Origin: Ophiocordyceps camponoti-saundersi (nom. inval.)
Lineage: Eukaryota; Ascomycota; Sordariomycetes; Hypocreales; Ophiocordycipitaceae
DNA: 38,992 nt
Direction: 5' to 3'
Assembly: GCA_003339415.1 (NCBI GenBank)
Contig: PDHQ01000309.1
Span: 1-38,992 of the forward strand
The position numbers and the translations under genes were made by a program. This document shows positions 22,745 through 34,063 of the stretch, piece after piece. How positions within the stretch are numbered: the stretch's first letter is position 1; every line of letters starts with the position of its first letter. Under the pieces are notes generated by a model that searched no databases, was not told where the DNA came from, and was given only the letters and a program-made list of their open reading frames with translations.

Positions 22745-24522
22745 GTTAATTTTTTTTTTTATATTTTTAAAAAAAACCTTATTAAAAGCGCTTCTAAATA
22801 GTAATTTTTTTATAGTTTTAGCTATTTTACTTACTTTATAGTAAAAAGTTAAAGATAATTTTTTTTTAAAAATAATTTTTAAAAATATTAATAAGGAAAA
22901 AAGCTTTAAGAAATTATATAATAGTAAAAGATAATTTAAAGAAATAAATAAGTATTATAATAGCTAAAAAGTTCTTTTTTTATAATTTTACTTATTTTAT
23001 TAAAATTATTTTAAAAATATTAATAGAAAAAATATATTTATTTTAAGAATTTATTATAAGTAAAGATAAATATTATTCTTAAAGCTTTTAAAGCTTATTT
23101 TACTTAGAATTATATATTTTATAAGGCTATAATTTTTTTTTTATTTTTAAATAAATTATTAAAAAAGATAAAAATTATTTTATTTACTACCTTATACTAA
23201 GTACTAAAAACACTAATATTTATTTTAAAAGCTTAATTAAAAAGAAAAAAATAATTTAAAAAATTAGTAAAGAAGAAAAGGGTTTTCTTTACGTAATATC
23301 TTTTTTTTAAGTTAGTAAGGTTATTATAGCCTTAGTTATAAATTATTTTCTATTTTTTACCCTTTTTTCCTTACTAAGTTATTTTTTAATATAATAAACT
23401 AAGCTATAGATAAAGTTTTTATTTTTTATAAAAATAACTCCTTTAAAAACAAGGTTAAAAATATAAATTAAATCTTTTTAAGTAATATATTTTTAAGCTT
23501 TCTTATAAGATTTTTTACTTAAAATTATAACTATTAATTTATATTTATTTATATTATTTACTTTAAAATACTTTTTTTATTTAAATAAAAGATTTAAAAT
23601 AAAAGCTAATAATAGCTTTATAATTATAAAATAAATATAGCTTCTAGCTTAAAAAAAGCAAACTTTTTTACCTTTTTTTTATTATTTTTATTTCTATTTA
23701 TTTCTTCTTTATAAAATATATTAAACTAAGGGAATAAGTAGCTACTTTATATAATTACTTTTTAAATTTAAGTAATACTATATTAACTTAGAAATAAACT
23801 TTAATAAAAATATAAGTAAGTTCTTTAAGCTATAATAAAGTTTTTCTATTTTTTAATTATATTTTATCTTACCCTATACTTTTTTTTAAATTCCCTAAGT
23901 TATAAAAAGTACTTTACCTTGCGGTAGTTACGCGGCGCGTAACGTACTTATTTTAGTAAGTAGTAGAAATATATTTCTATTTCCTTTTAGAATTTATTTA
24001 AAATAGATAATAAATAGCTAAAATTATAAGAAAATAACCTAATATAGCTAAAGCTATAAGAAGTCTTATACTTATTTTCCTTACTTTTTTATTACTTTTT
24101 CCTCGTTTTTATATAACTTAATAGAAAAGAGCTTTTTATACCTACCCCTTTTTATAAGTAATACGAGTTTTTAAGTAAACTTTTAAACTTTACTACTAAA
24201 AAATATTTTAAAAATATAAGGAAGGTATATTTATAAAAACTAAGTTTATAATTAGATATATAGCGTAAAGCGCTTTTCCGAGCTAATTACTAAGTACCCT
24301 TACTTATTTTCCTTATATTTAGAAAATTTTTTAAAGTTTTAAGTTTTTTTTTTTAACTTTATAGTTATATATAATAACTTATATATATTATAACTTTTAT
24401 CTACTTTAGAATATTTTATAAATAAGCTATAAAGATAAAAAAGGTATTTTTAAAAAGCTTTTTTCTTAAAAAATACGATAAACTTAACCGCTTTTAGCCT
24501 AGTCCCCTATATTTCTCTTAAA
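22745..24522. other. hAT 5' region, no gene recognised
   Basis: This is AT-rich sequence between the subterminal repeats and the transposase start. The only marked feature is a CpG-rich inverted repeat at 23927-23943 (GTTACGC, GGC, GCGTAAC). The promoter of the transposase should lie here but cannot be pointed to. Confidence 0.45.
23927..23943. repeat. CpG-rich 7-bp inverted repeat
   Basis: GTTACGC and GCGTAAC separated by GGC, in otherwise AT-only sequence about 580 bp upstream of the transposase start. It could be a protein-binding site. No function is shown. Confidence 0.5.
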
Positions 24523-25543
24523 ATGTCTAACTTTAACTATACGCCTTTAATTACCTTTTAAAAAGAGCTTTCTTAAGTAACTTTAGCTAATTTCAATAGC
24601 TATAATAGCCATATAGCTATTAAATTAAATAGTATAAAGTTTTTAGATTAGGGACCTTTTTAGGAATTTTTAAGCCCTTTAAAAAAAGGAAAAGAAAAGG
24701 AAAAAATAGGTATTTCTCGATATAATATAAAGGAATTCAAATTAAGCTTAGATAAGAATTTAAAAATTTATATTTTATAATATAGCTTATTTACCTAATA
24801 GCTTCTTTTAATTAAGGAAAATAAAGAACGAAAATTAAAAACTATTTATATTATATTAGTATTTTTTTTTTATTTTTTCTTTATTTTTTTATTATTAAAA
24901 AGCGTTAATAATTAATTTTTTTATATAAATAGCTATTTAATAAAGTTTATTTTTCTAGTTTATAAGTTTTAAGCTTTAAATTTATCTTAGTATTATAAGA
25001 ATAAGTATAAAATAATTACTTATAATAAAAATTCTAAAAAAAACTTAAAAAAAAGTAAGTTTATAGCTTTTTTATTATTAATTTATTAATTTTATATTAG
25101 AATAACTTACTAAAAAAAAATCCGTAAAATTTTTTCGAAAAATAAGCTAAGTTAAACTTAGCTTTTAATACTAATTTAGCTTAGAATTTAGTTATTAATT
25201 TTCTTTTAACTATAAATATTTCTTTTTTTATAATTTACTTAAAGCTTTTTAATAAGCTTCTTACTTATTATAATTAGTAAGTTATTTTTCCTTTATTTAA
25301 ATTTTTAATTAACTTTCTCTAAAAACTACTAGCTTATTTATTACGCTAAGTTAAAGGATTATTTAAAAGATTACTTTAATAAAGCCTTTTTAAAGCTAAA
25401 TAATAACTTTATAAGTTACTCTTCTAAAAGTAGCTTTTATAGCCTTGTTTTCGATATCTAAACTTTAGCTACTTAAGATACTTATTTAAGCTTAATTATA
25501 GCTTATATTTCCCTAAACTTTAAGCTATATTATAAGCTTATAA

Positions 25544-25591
25544 GTAAGTTATTTACTTATTTATTTATTTATATAAATTAATAATTTTTAG
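25544..25591 (+). other. Probable intron of the hAT transposase
   Basis: GTAAGTTATT at the 5' end, TTTTTAG at the 3' end, and AAATTAATAAT as a possible branch site. The length is 48 bp, typical of filamentous fungi. Confidence 0.55.
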
Positions 25592-26152
25592 CTTTTAAAA
25601 AGCTTTTAGAATAGTATATTAAAAATTATATTTATATTAAAATTCTTTCTTACCTTAAAGCTTACCTTACTATTACTTTAAAGTTTATTAATAAGTATAT
25701 TAATAATTCTTTTATTTATTTATTTATTTACTAATAATATTATTTTAATATTACTTATAATAATACTATTAATAATAAAACCTTTTTAAAAGCTTATTCC
25801 TTAGCTTATAATAACTTTTTTTATAAAGAATTTATAAGCTAAATTCGCTACCTAGTATATATTATTAATTTAATAGCTTAGGATATTTTTAAAGCTTTTT
25901 TAAATAATTCTAACTTAAAAAAGTAACTTTTAGATAAAAATACTACTTTATAAGAGTATAATAATAAGTTTATTATTTATTTTATAATTTTTTACTAATT
26001 ATTTATTTTTATAACGCTTTTTAACTAACTTTAATATATTTTACTTATTATTAAGTATAATATAAAGCCTAAATAGCTTTTTTAAAATAGTTTATAATAG
26101 TAAAAATTTAAAGGAAATATAAAATAATCTAAAAAAATAAAAGTTATTATTA

Positions 26153-26204
26153 GTAAGTTTTTTTATTTATTAATTATTTATTTAACTATTAATTAATTAA
26201 ATAG
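26153..26204 (+). other. Probable intron of the hAT transposase
   Basis: GTAAGTTTTT start, AACTATTAATTAATT near the 3' end and ATAG end. The length is 52 bp. Confidence 0.5.
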
Positions 26205-26792
26205 ATAACGCTATAAGATAGAATTTTATATTTTTTATACTTAAAAGAGTATTAGAATTCTAATTTACCTTAGAATAGGTTTTTAAATTAATAAATTATA
26301 AAGAGTATAAAAAAATATTCCCTTTTAATAAGGAATAAGAAGCTTTAAAAGATTTTAAAGCTATTTTTAATATTTTTTTAACCCCTTCTATTTATTTATA
26401 AAAGCACTTTTATATAATAAGCTCCGAAGGATTACTATTTATTTATTAGATTTTTAATCGGCTTATAAAATTATATAAAAATTTTTCTAGCTTCGAAAAA
26501 AGCTAGGTATTTTTCTTTCTTTTATTTTTTAAAATACTTACTAATTACTTTTTAGTCTTTTTATTCTAGTACTTTTAAAGCTTATATAATAAAGGGCTTA
26601 AAAAAACTTAAAAAGTACTTTTTAAAATAACTTAAAAAAAATAACTTATACGCTTTCTAGCCTTATTTATTCGCTATTATCTTAAACCTATAATATAAAA
26701 ATATTTATTTTAAAAAAAGATAGCTTTCTTTATTACTATTTAGCTATAAAAAAAATATCTTATATCTTTTTTAAGAGGAACTTAATTTATAA

Positions 26793-26833
26793 GTAAGATT
26801 ATTTTTTTTATAATTTTTACTAATTATTCTTAG
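26793..26833 (+). other. Probable intron of the hAT transposase
   Basis: GTAAGATT start, TTTTTACTAATTATTCTTAG end with a branch-like ACTAAT. The length is 41 bp. Confidence 0.55.
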
Positions 26834-26981
26834 CTATAAAACTATAGAAAATAAAGAAATAAACTTAGGAAGTTTTAGATTATTTACTTCGGAAGACTTT
26901 AACTTTAGTTTAAAGTTTAAAAAAGCAGAAACTAATAAAGAATTAATATAATACCTTTTAGAAGCTTATTTACCTTTTAAA

Positions 26982-27051
26982 GTATAGTTATAATATTTTT
27001 TTATAATTTTTTCTCTCTATTTATTATTTATTTACTAATTATTTTATAAAG
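26982..27051 (+). other. Possible intron of the hAT transposase
   Basis: GTATAG start, TTTACTAATTATTTTATAAAG end. It shares the TTTACTAATTATT string with the intron at 26793-26833. The 5' site is uncertain. Confidence 0.4.
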
Positions 27052-27574
27052 TAACCCGCTTTTATATTAGAAAAATAACGCTTTTCGCTTCCTTATTTTA
27101 ATAATTTTAGCTAGAAAATTTTTAGCTATTCCGGCTATATTAGCCTTAATTAAGGCTATATTTTCTATATCTAGTAATATAATTACGTTATCGAGGAATA
27201 ACTTTAAACTAGAAACTATAAAGTAGTTAATTTTACTTAAAAACTAAAATTTAATACTTAATAATTTCTAGGAAATTAAAAAAGAGGAAAATAAAGCTTT
27301 AGAAAAAGAAGATTAAAGCTTATAAGTCTTTTATTATAGCTAGTTTTTTTACTTATTATTATATAAGTTTTTCTAGCTAATAATATATTTTTTTATTAAT
27401 ATTAACTTTTTATATATTAATAATTTTATATAGCTAAAAATTTCTAATAATTAAATATTTTTAACTTATATTTAGCTTTTTTAAAGCTATATTATATTTC
27501 TACTCTTTATTATATTATTATTTATTAAGTTATTACTATTATTATTACTAGATTTTATTTTTATTTTTAATATA

Positions 27575-27760
27575 TATAAGGGTTCGGCCTCTAAGCTATC
27601 TGCGAGGAGGTGACTCTATTATTTAGAACGACTATAAAGAGCTATAGAAAAGGGGTCGTAACGCCTAATAGGGGTAGGCAGTCCGCGCGCGCGCCGCGCG
27701 CGGATATAACTAATTACCTTACGTAACTTAGCTATTTAGGTATAGCCCGAATCCCTTATA
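27575..27760 (-). repeat. 3' LTR of element C (186 bp), the less mutated copy
   Basis: It contains a CG-only near-palindrome at 27683-27703 and the landmarks TTCGGCCTCTAAGCTAT and GATATAACTAATTACC shared with 33873-34058. By hand alignment the two LTRs differ at about 25 sites, of which about 24 are transitions. About 21 of these have T/A in the other copy. Confidence 0.9.
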
Positions 27761-27805
27761 TACCCCGCCGCCTTAGGAAAATAGTAGCTCCGTCTCTAGT
27801 AAGGG

Positions 27806-27866
27806 TATAAATTAAAATAAAATAAAAATTCCTTTACGCGTTCCTCTTCTTTTCTTTTTTTTTTCT
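27806..27866 (+). promoter_or_regulatory. TATA-like box and pyrimidine tract facing into element C from its 3' side
   Basis: TATAAATTAAAATAAAATAA (from 27806) is followed by a CT-rich stretch (27841-27866). Together they resemble the core of a filamentous-fungal promoter directed on the + strand, antisense to pol. This is inference from layout only. Confidence 0.25.
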
Positions 27867-27869
27867 ATA

Positions 27870-29008
27870 TATTACCTATTTTAAAAGCACTAATATTATC
27901 GTTTTTACGCTATCGCCGCGCCGCCTCCTCGCGTTATTTTTTTCTATTAGTATAATATTTCTTTTATTATCTTACTAGTATATTAGCTATATTATTAACG
28001 CTAACTTACGCTATAAGGGAGTACGTTATTTAAGGAAATAGCAATAATAAAAACGCTACGCTACTAATAAAAATATTATATATATATACGCCTTACTTAA
28101 ATAACCTTATAAATAAAAGGGCGGCCGAATATATCCGCGGCCGAGCGGCGGCCTACTAGGTATATTATACTTAGCGTAAGAGGTACTTCTAAGAAAGGCA
28201 CTTTTTCGCTAGGAACGTATGCTTTTAGCGGGCTGCTTATAATTTATAGAATATAGCTGCTAACGATAAAGCTATTTAGATAGCTGCCCGCGCCCGTAAA
28301 GGTATTATTTCTAGCTATTATATTATTTTAACGCCCGCTTTTTAAGCCCGCGCTAACCGCCTTAAGATATAGCTTAATATTATATAACTCGCCCCTCGCG
28401 CTATAACTAATATCTTCCTATCCTTATTACTTAAGCTATCTAGCTTTAATTTTTTTATTCTTACTAGCGGTAATATTATCCTTACGCTTATATTATTAAT
28501 ATATTACCGTGGTATAAGCGGCGTTATAGCTTAGTATTAGTAATATTAAGCCTAGTAATAAGGGCAGGTTATTACCGGCCTTAACGCGTTCGCCGCCCGC
28601 TATAAAAAGTCCTTATAGCGGTAAAAGTAAATATAATAAGATATTCTCGCCTTATAATAAAAAGAAGCGGCCGCCCGGGCCGAGGATTAATAATAATAAC
28701 TTAAAGCTAATTATAATATTTATATAGCTTTTACTAACCTCGCTACCTTATCGTCGCCGCCCCGCGCTTCTTATCGCGCCCTAGCCGGCTTAAACTAGCC
28801 GCCGTAGTTACTATCGCCCGTAGCTAAAAGTTATAATCGCTCGCGTAGCGCGTTAATTTCTAAGCTTAGTATACTTCTACGTAGCTATAATAGTCTAAGC
28901 TAGGCGTAGTTAGCTAATAATATCGAGGAAGAAGAAAAGTAGTAAAATATGCTAAACGCGCCGTAATAATAAGAGGAAGGACGGGGACGGGAGGGGGGCG
29001 GGGCGTAA
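27870..29008 (+). pseudogene. Extra segment between pol and the 3' LTR of element C, possible antisense reading frame
   Basis: About 1.2 kb, GC-richer than the surrounding hAT, lies beyond the end of pol. On the + strand the phase of 27887 reads with few stops to about 28520 (YAIREYVI, then INKRAAEYIRGRAAAY, then AARARKGIISSYYIILTPAF). Later it shows runs of TAA/TAG that would be poly-Gln tracts before RIP, ending at TAA 29006. From about 28520 a neighbouring + phase is equally open. Minus-strand frames have more stops. A captured or antisense gene is possible, and a non-coding 3' region is also possible. No family is recognised. Confidence 0.3.
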
Positions 29009-29014
29009 TAAGCT

Positions 29015-31990
29015 AGAAAGAATTTACTAAAAGGGAGGGGGGATTTACTTAAATATTTACTTAACTAAGTTTAAATAAAAAAATATATTTAAAGCTATTA
29101 TATATATAAATATCTCCTTAGCGTAACTTATAATTATCTAAAATAGCGTAATATTATAAGCTATCTAATAGCTCTTAAGTTAATATAATATATCTTTTTT
29201 ATTTTACTAACGCTTAATAATAAGGGGGTTAGCCTTATAGGCGTCGCCTACGGGTATTCTTAGCGGTAAGGATTTCCTTAATTTTATATTTATTAAGTAA
29301 TAAGTTATTATTAAAGAGTTATAAAGAAAATTTAGGATAGCTATTAGCGAGTAACTATAATAAGAGTAGATTATATATAGCACGCTTAAGCAAATTAATA
29401 TAGAATATTAAATATATATTTTTTAAAGTATTAAGTATAATAGTTAAAGGGGACGGGATAGTAATAACTCTATACTTAGCTTTAAGATAATTAAGCTTTT
29501 TAGAAGGGCGGTTAAAGTAAATATAATATAGATCTAATTATATAAAGTTACTAACTTAGAATCGTTCCGCAGAGTAATAAGTACTATTAAAGGTATCTTA
29601 TTACTTCTATTAAGCTTATATAATTAATACTTATATAAGTTAAATACCTTCCTATAAGTATTATATAAAGGTAATAGCACGCTTTTTTAGGGAAGCGATT
29701 AGCGTAGGGTATATAATTAGCTACTATATAAGGTTAAAATTATATTCGTATAATAAGTAGTTTAGACTAACGCTTATTATAGATAACTCTTTATTATTTA
29801 AGGTAAGCTGGCAGGTAAGTAAGTAAAAGGGCTAGTTAAGTTAAGAAAATAATATTATATAGCGAAAGATAGCTTATACCTCCTAGTTTATTTGCTCCGT
29901 GCCGCTATTAATTTACGGGTAGTAAGCTATTAATATAAGTTATTTAATACCGATAAGGCGGTGAAAGGTTAACTAAAAGTAACTTATCTAATTAAAACCG
30001 CGGTTAGATATAATCTTTATAAGAAAGCTATAAAAATACTACTAAGTATAAATAAAACGTTTTACGTAATACTTAGCTTTTATTAACGTTATTACCTTAA
30101 GCTATATATATTTAGATAGCTAATTAGTAATAATTATAAGGAAGCGAGGCTAGGAAAGATCCGTAATAAGTAGGTCTATTATAAAGTTTATAAAAATAGT
30201 TACTTAATACCTTTCCGGGGGCGGTAACAGCTATAGTAAGCCCTAATAATAATAGCGTTAAAGGTAATTTCTATAATAATAATAATTCTATATAAATCGC
30301 GCCACGTTAGCTAATATATTATTCTAATAATAGTAATAACGGAGTAATATAAATATAATATTCTTTCCGAGGTGCTTTATAAGTAGCGAATTATAAGTTT
30401 TTTAGATTAAGGTAGTTATTAAAGGTTCCTAGTTAGGCACCTAAAGCCGGCCCCGGAACTATAGCTAGCTGCTAGCGGAAAGGGAATAATCTACGATTTA
30501 CTCCTTTATACTCGCCTTAAAAGGGAACTTCTAAGCGCCCTCTTATAGCGCGGTATATTATATTATATAAAGTAGGTCGGATTATAATATTATAAGCTAT
30601 AATCCTAATAAGTATTCGTTTATAAAAGGCGTTAGGGCTATAAGGTTAGTACTTTAGCTTTAAACTAGTTATATTCTAAAGGAATAAATAGATAAGGGCT
30701 ATATAATACGGCCGAAACGCGGAGCGGTATATTATCGCTTCTAATTATAATAAGAGAGAGTATTAGGCCGAGTAGCTTACTTCCCTAAGCGGTATTATAG
30801 ATAGAAGTTAAAAAAGGTAAGTATCTTAGCTTACTAAGCTTAATATTTTAATATAGCTTTAGGAGTTATAAAATACTTTAAGGCCTTATAATTTATAAGT
30901 ATAGTAAACGGGGAGGAGATACTTCGCAGTTTAGCTAACTATACCTTAAGGTAGTAGATAATAGTAAGAAGCTCCTTATCGTAAATTATATAGTTCCGTT
31001 CCGTAAGCTAAAGCTTTTAAAAGAAGTATATTATAAGTTATAGGACCTAGTCCTAGCCGCGCTAAAAGAGATAGCTACCGATTACCTCGCCTAAATAGTT
31101 TACCTTTATAACGGTATCGAGATCGGGGCTTTACTAAGCGAGGGTAAGCGAGGAGATAAACGCTTCCTTTAGCTAATCGAAGGCGTTTTAATAAACTAAA
31201 GTCTAATCGAATAAGGCGTTACGCTTTATAAGGGTAATAAGTAATATTATAAAAGAGGAAAACTACGGGATAAAATTATAATAAAAATTTATAAAGCTAA
31301 TAAAACTACGTATACTTTTTATATAAGTTAGTGCCTCCTAATCTTAAATAGCTAAAATCTTAGCTAGGTCTAGGCGCACCTTTTATCCGGCGTAGATAAT
31401 AAACCTAAAGTATTTAACTTTATAAACTATAAACGCGTATTTATTAAGGTCTAAATATAACCTAGCTTATTATAATTTTACGAAAATAACGCGTACCTTT
31501 TTCTAATAGTTTAAAAGCGAGCTACCTAAATAAATAAGAATATTATTAAGGTAAGTAATAATAAAATCCTTAAAAGAATCGCTTAGGGAAATATTAATAT
31601 AACGTTAAAATAAGGCGGGGGCGCTAGTAAAATTAAAGGGGTAAATAAGGTATTCGAATAACTTAAAATATATATAGAAAGTAATTAGATACTCCTCGCC
31701 CTTCGTAATACGTATCTTATAAAAAATAGCGTATATATTAAGTTTAGTAAACTATCGGGCGCTAGAAAAACTACGTAAAGTCTCCTTTATAAGAGGTAAA
31801 GGGTAGCGGTCTTACTTAGTAAGTTTATTTAAAGCCCGATAATTAACGTAAAACCGCTAGCCGCCCCTAAGCTTCTTAGTAAGAAGGACTAGGGCGGCTA
31901 TAGATAATAAGCTTACGCGAATCTATCTTTTATCTATTAGATTAGTAATTTACTTTCGTATTTTAAGGAGGTGCTTACGCGGTATATTAT
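29015..31990 (-). pseudogene. pol: Pol of element C: reverse transcriptase, RNase H, integrase, C-terminal domain
   Basis: Reading right to left on the minus strand, the reverse transcriptase shows ALVLLTKKLRGG then RFYVNYRALNKLTK (about 31930-31800), DRYPLPLIKETLRSF, and TYLNNILIYLGSS with YLDD changed to YLNN (about 31530-31560). RNase H has NYIIYDKELLTIIYYLKV (about 30940-31000) and TRPNTLSYYN. The integrase core keeps the catalytic Glu (GTEQIN, codon 29895-29897), while the Asp 36 codons earlier is Asn (30003-30005). This again is D-35-E spacing. The C-terminal part shows NRPSKKLNYLKAKYRVI (near 29490) and NKYKIKEILTAKNTRRRR (about 29235-29290), the start of a chromo-like domain. Stops fall at Gln/Trp sites. 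It is inactive. Confidence 0.9.
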
Positions 31991-33860
31991 ATAATAGTCC
32001 TTAGAGTAACGATAGTAAAAATCTATTAGGCTAGCGTTATAAATAGATATAATAATTATATATATTATAATAAGGAGGGAGAACGCTTACTTTTTCTTTA
32101 TTAAAGAGATCGCTAAAATTAAATACCTTAAATAGTAAAGAAACCGGCAAGGTAAAAAGAGACGATATTTTAACTTATAGGACGCGTAAGATATCCCGTA
32201 AGCTTATAATAAGGAAATAATAGCCTATTTACTAATAAGATTTATATCTTATTAGGGCGGCAAAGGTTAAGCTAAGGACGGCGACTATTTAATATTTTTA
32301 AGCTCGCGTTTCGCTATACGGGATAATAAGGTTATTCGCAGAGTAGATTACGAAATGTTATTATCTCGCGTAAAAAGATACGTTATACTACGCTATTTAC
32401 GGGGAGCTAAGAATTAAGTTTTAAGTTAGGCCGGGGATTATATATATAATTATAAGTATCTGCTAACTATCGATATCGGTAATAAACTAAATAATATAAT
32501 AAATTAGAGAGGATTCCTTAAAGCGAACTTATTTCTAATAGTAGGTTTAAACTGCGGTACAGATTATATATAGTATAGGAAGAGGGATATATTAGAAATA
32601 GTAATATTATGCCTAAAACTCGCTTATAGTAATATAATAATTATAGCTACTATTTACTTACGTATTAATAAAAGTAATAGAATTTATAAGAATAGGGATA
32701 AGGAGAGGACTAGCGTTTATATTCCTTATAATATCTGTAAATTATTTTTTTAAACTATTATCCGTTAAGTTAACGCGACTACCTTCCCCTTATTAGAGAC
32801 TTAGTATAGGGGGGATTCTTTTCCTTAATCCGAATAAGTATCTTAGTCGGCTTCGTCTATCTTTATAAAGCGTACGGACGAGGATAAGGGTAAGGATAAG
32901 TATTTCGGGCAGTCCCTCGTAAAGTAGCCTACCTAGCTATAACGTAGGTAATAACTATTAGCTTATCGCTTAGTATATTCTTCTATAAAGACGCGAGGAG
33001 TAGAGTAACGGAGTCCTAAATACTACTCTTTATATTTACCGCGTCTCTAACCGCGGGAAGAACGCCTTAAAGTTATACTAGCTTAGCGAATATCCGTTAT
33101 AAGCGTATTAATATTATAAGGTACTTAAAAGGGAGTAAGGGAAAAGGGTATTTAACCTTTATTTTTAATTTAGAATAATTCGATATTAATAGCGATAAAA
33201 TAGATACGGGCTATAGCTAAGATATAGTTATTAAAAGGGATATCGCGCCCTAGGTAGTAATATCGTAACTTAGGGGTAAGTATACGATATAAATATATAA
33301 CTTTAATTTTATCTACTTATATAATACCTCTTAAGAGCGAAAGCTTTATTTTAAAATAAATAAGGAAGTTAGAGAATAATTTTAAAGTACCTTAAGAGAG
33401 CTTTTCTAACTTTATTATAGCTGTCTAATAGCGGTAAGGATCGGTAAATATAGTATCGAGATACTTAAGGAAGGTTTTAACCTAGTATTAGTATTCCTCG
33501 CCTTACTTAAAAAATAGGGCTACTTTTAACTAAATAGTAAGTAATAGATACTAATAAAGGAAAACCTATTAGTTATAATTATTATTAATAAAAGTATAAT
33601 TTACTAATAGCTTATATAATATTAGGGCCCGCTAAGTAGGAAAGAGGGTTTTATCGCTATCGAAAAAAAAGCTAGATAGAAGAGGTTTCTAGCGTAGTAG
33701 CTATAGCGAGAGCTCCGGCTAAAGTTATTAGTATTACGTTAAGGAGTGAATTATATCGCGTTACGCTTATAAAACCTCTTATAGCTTAGAAATTATTACT
33801 TATTACTATTAAAGCTAGGCGATAATTACCTCTTAAGAGATAAGGTTATCTATTATAATA
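31991..33860 (-). pseudogene. gag: Probable Gag and protease region of element C
   Basis: By position (between the 5' LTR at 33873-34058 and the reverse transcriptase) this should encode Gag and protease on the minus strand. The interval is GC-richer and more open than the flanking hAT, but I could not fix a zinc knuckle or a DSG/DTG protease loop. Assignment is by context. Confidence 0.45.
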
Positions 33861-33872
33861 ATAGTTATTCTA

Positions 33873-34058
33873 TATAAGGGTTCGGCCTCTAAGCTATTTA
33901 TAAGGAGGTAACTTTATTATTTAGAATAATTATAAAAAGCTATAGAAAAGGGGTTATAACGCTTAATAGGGGTAAGTAGTTTACGCGCGCCCTGCGCGCG
34001 GATATAACTAATTACCTCACGTAACTTAGCTATTCGGGTATAGCTTAAATCCCTTATA
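33873..34058 (-). repeat. 5' LTR of element C (186 bp), the more mutated copy
   Basis: Partner of 27575-27760. Where the left LTR has CTGCGAGG, this copy has TTATAAGG. Where the left has AACGAC, this has AATAAT. Three sites go the other way. One G/C difference lies in the CG-rich core (about 33990-34005). Confidence 0.9.
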
Positions 34059-34063
34059 ATATA

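Larger units (their letters stand above)
24523..27316 (+). pseudogene. hAT transposase (RIP-inactivated, with introns)
   Basis: The start is taken at an ATG (24523) followed by SNFNYTPLITF. A central stretch, SLVFDIWTLAT (Asp codon 25453-25455), matches the SFDIWTS motif of the hAT catalytic domain. The C-terminus, LARKFLAIPAILALIKAIFS then ISSNIITLSRNNFKLETIK (about 27105-27225), is the hAT dimerisation domain (family form LARKYLSIPATSAPSERVFS). The frame ends at TAA 27314-27316. Several probable introns are 41-70 bp long with GTAAGT starts and recurring TTTACTAATTATT branch-point-like strings. Many in-frame TAA/TAG codons mark RIP. The transposase would cut and paste the element using the terminal repeats. 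This copy is dead. Exon borders apart from the listed introns are uncertain. Confidence 0.88.
27575..34058 (-). mobile_element. Ty3/gypsy retrotransposon nested in the hAT element (element C)
   Basis: Two 186-bp LTRs (27575-27760 and 33873-34058) have perfect TATAAGGG...CCCTTATA ends (TGTAAGGG...CCCTTACA before RIP). They are flanked by an exact 5-bp duplication, ATATA (27570-27574 and 34059-34063). Pol reads on the minus strand, so 33873-34058 is the 5' LTR. TAGAATAACTATT directly inside it on the minus strand may be a mutated TGG-type primer binding site. The element is 6.5 kb and keeps more G+C and more CpA/TpG than its surroundings, so it is the youngest insertion here. Confidence 0.92.
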
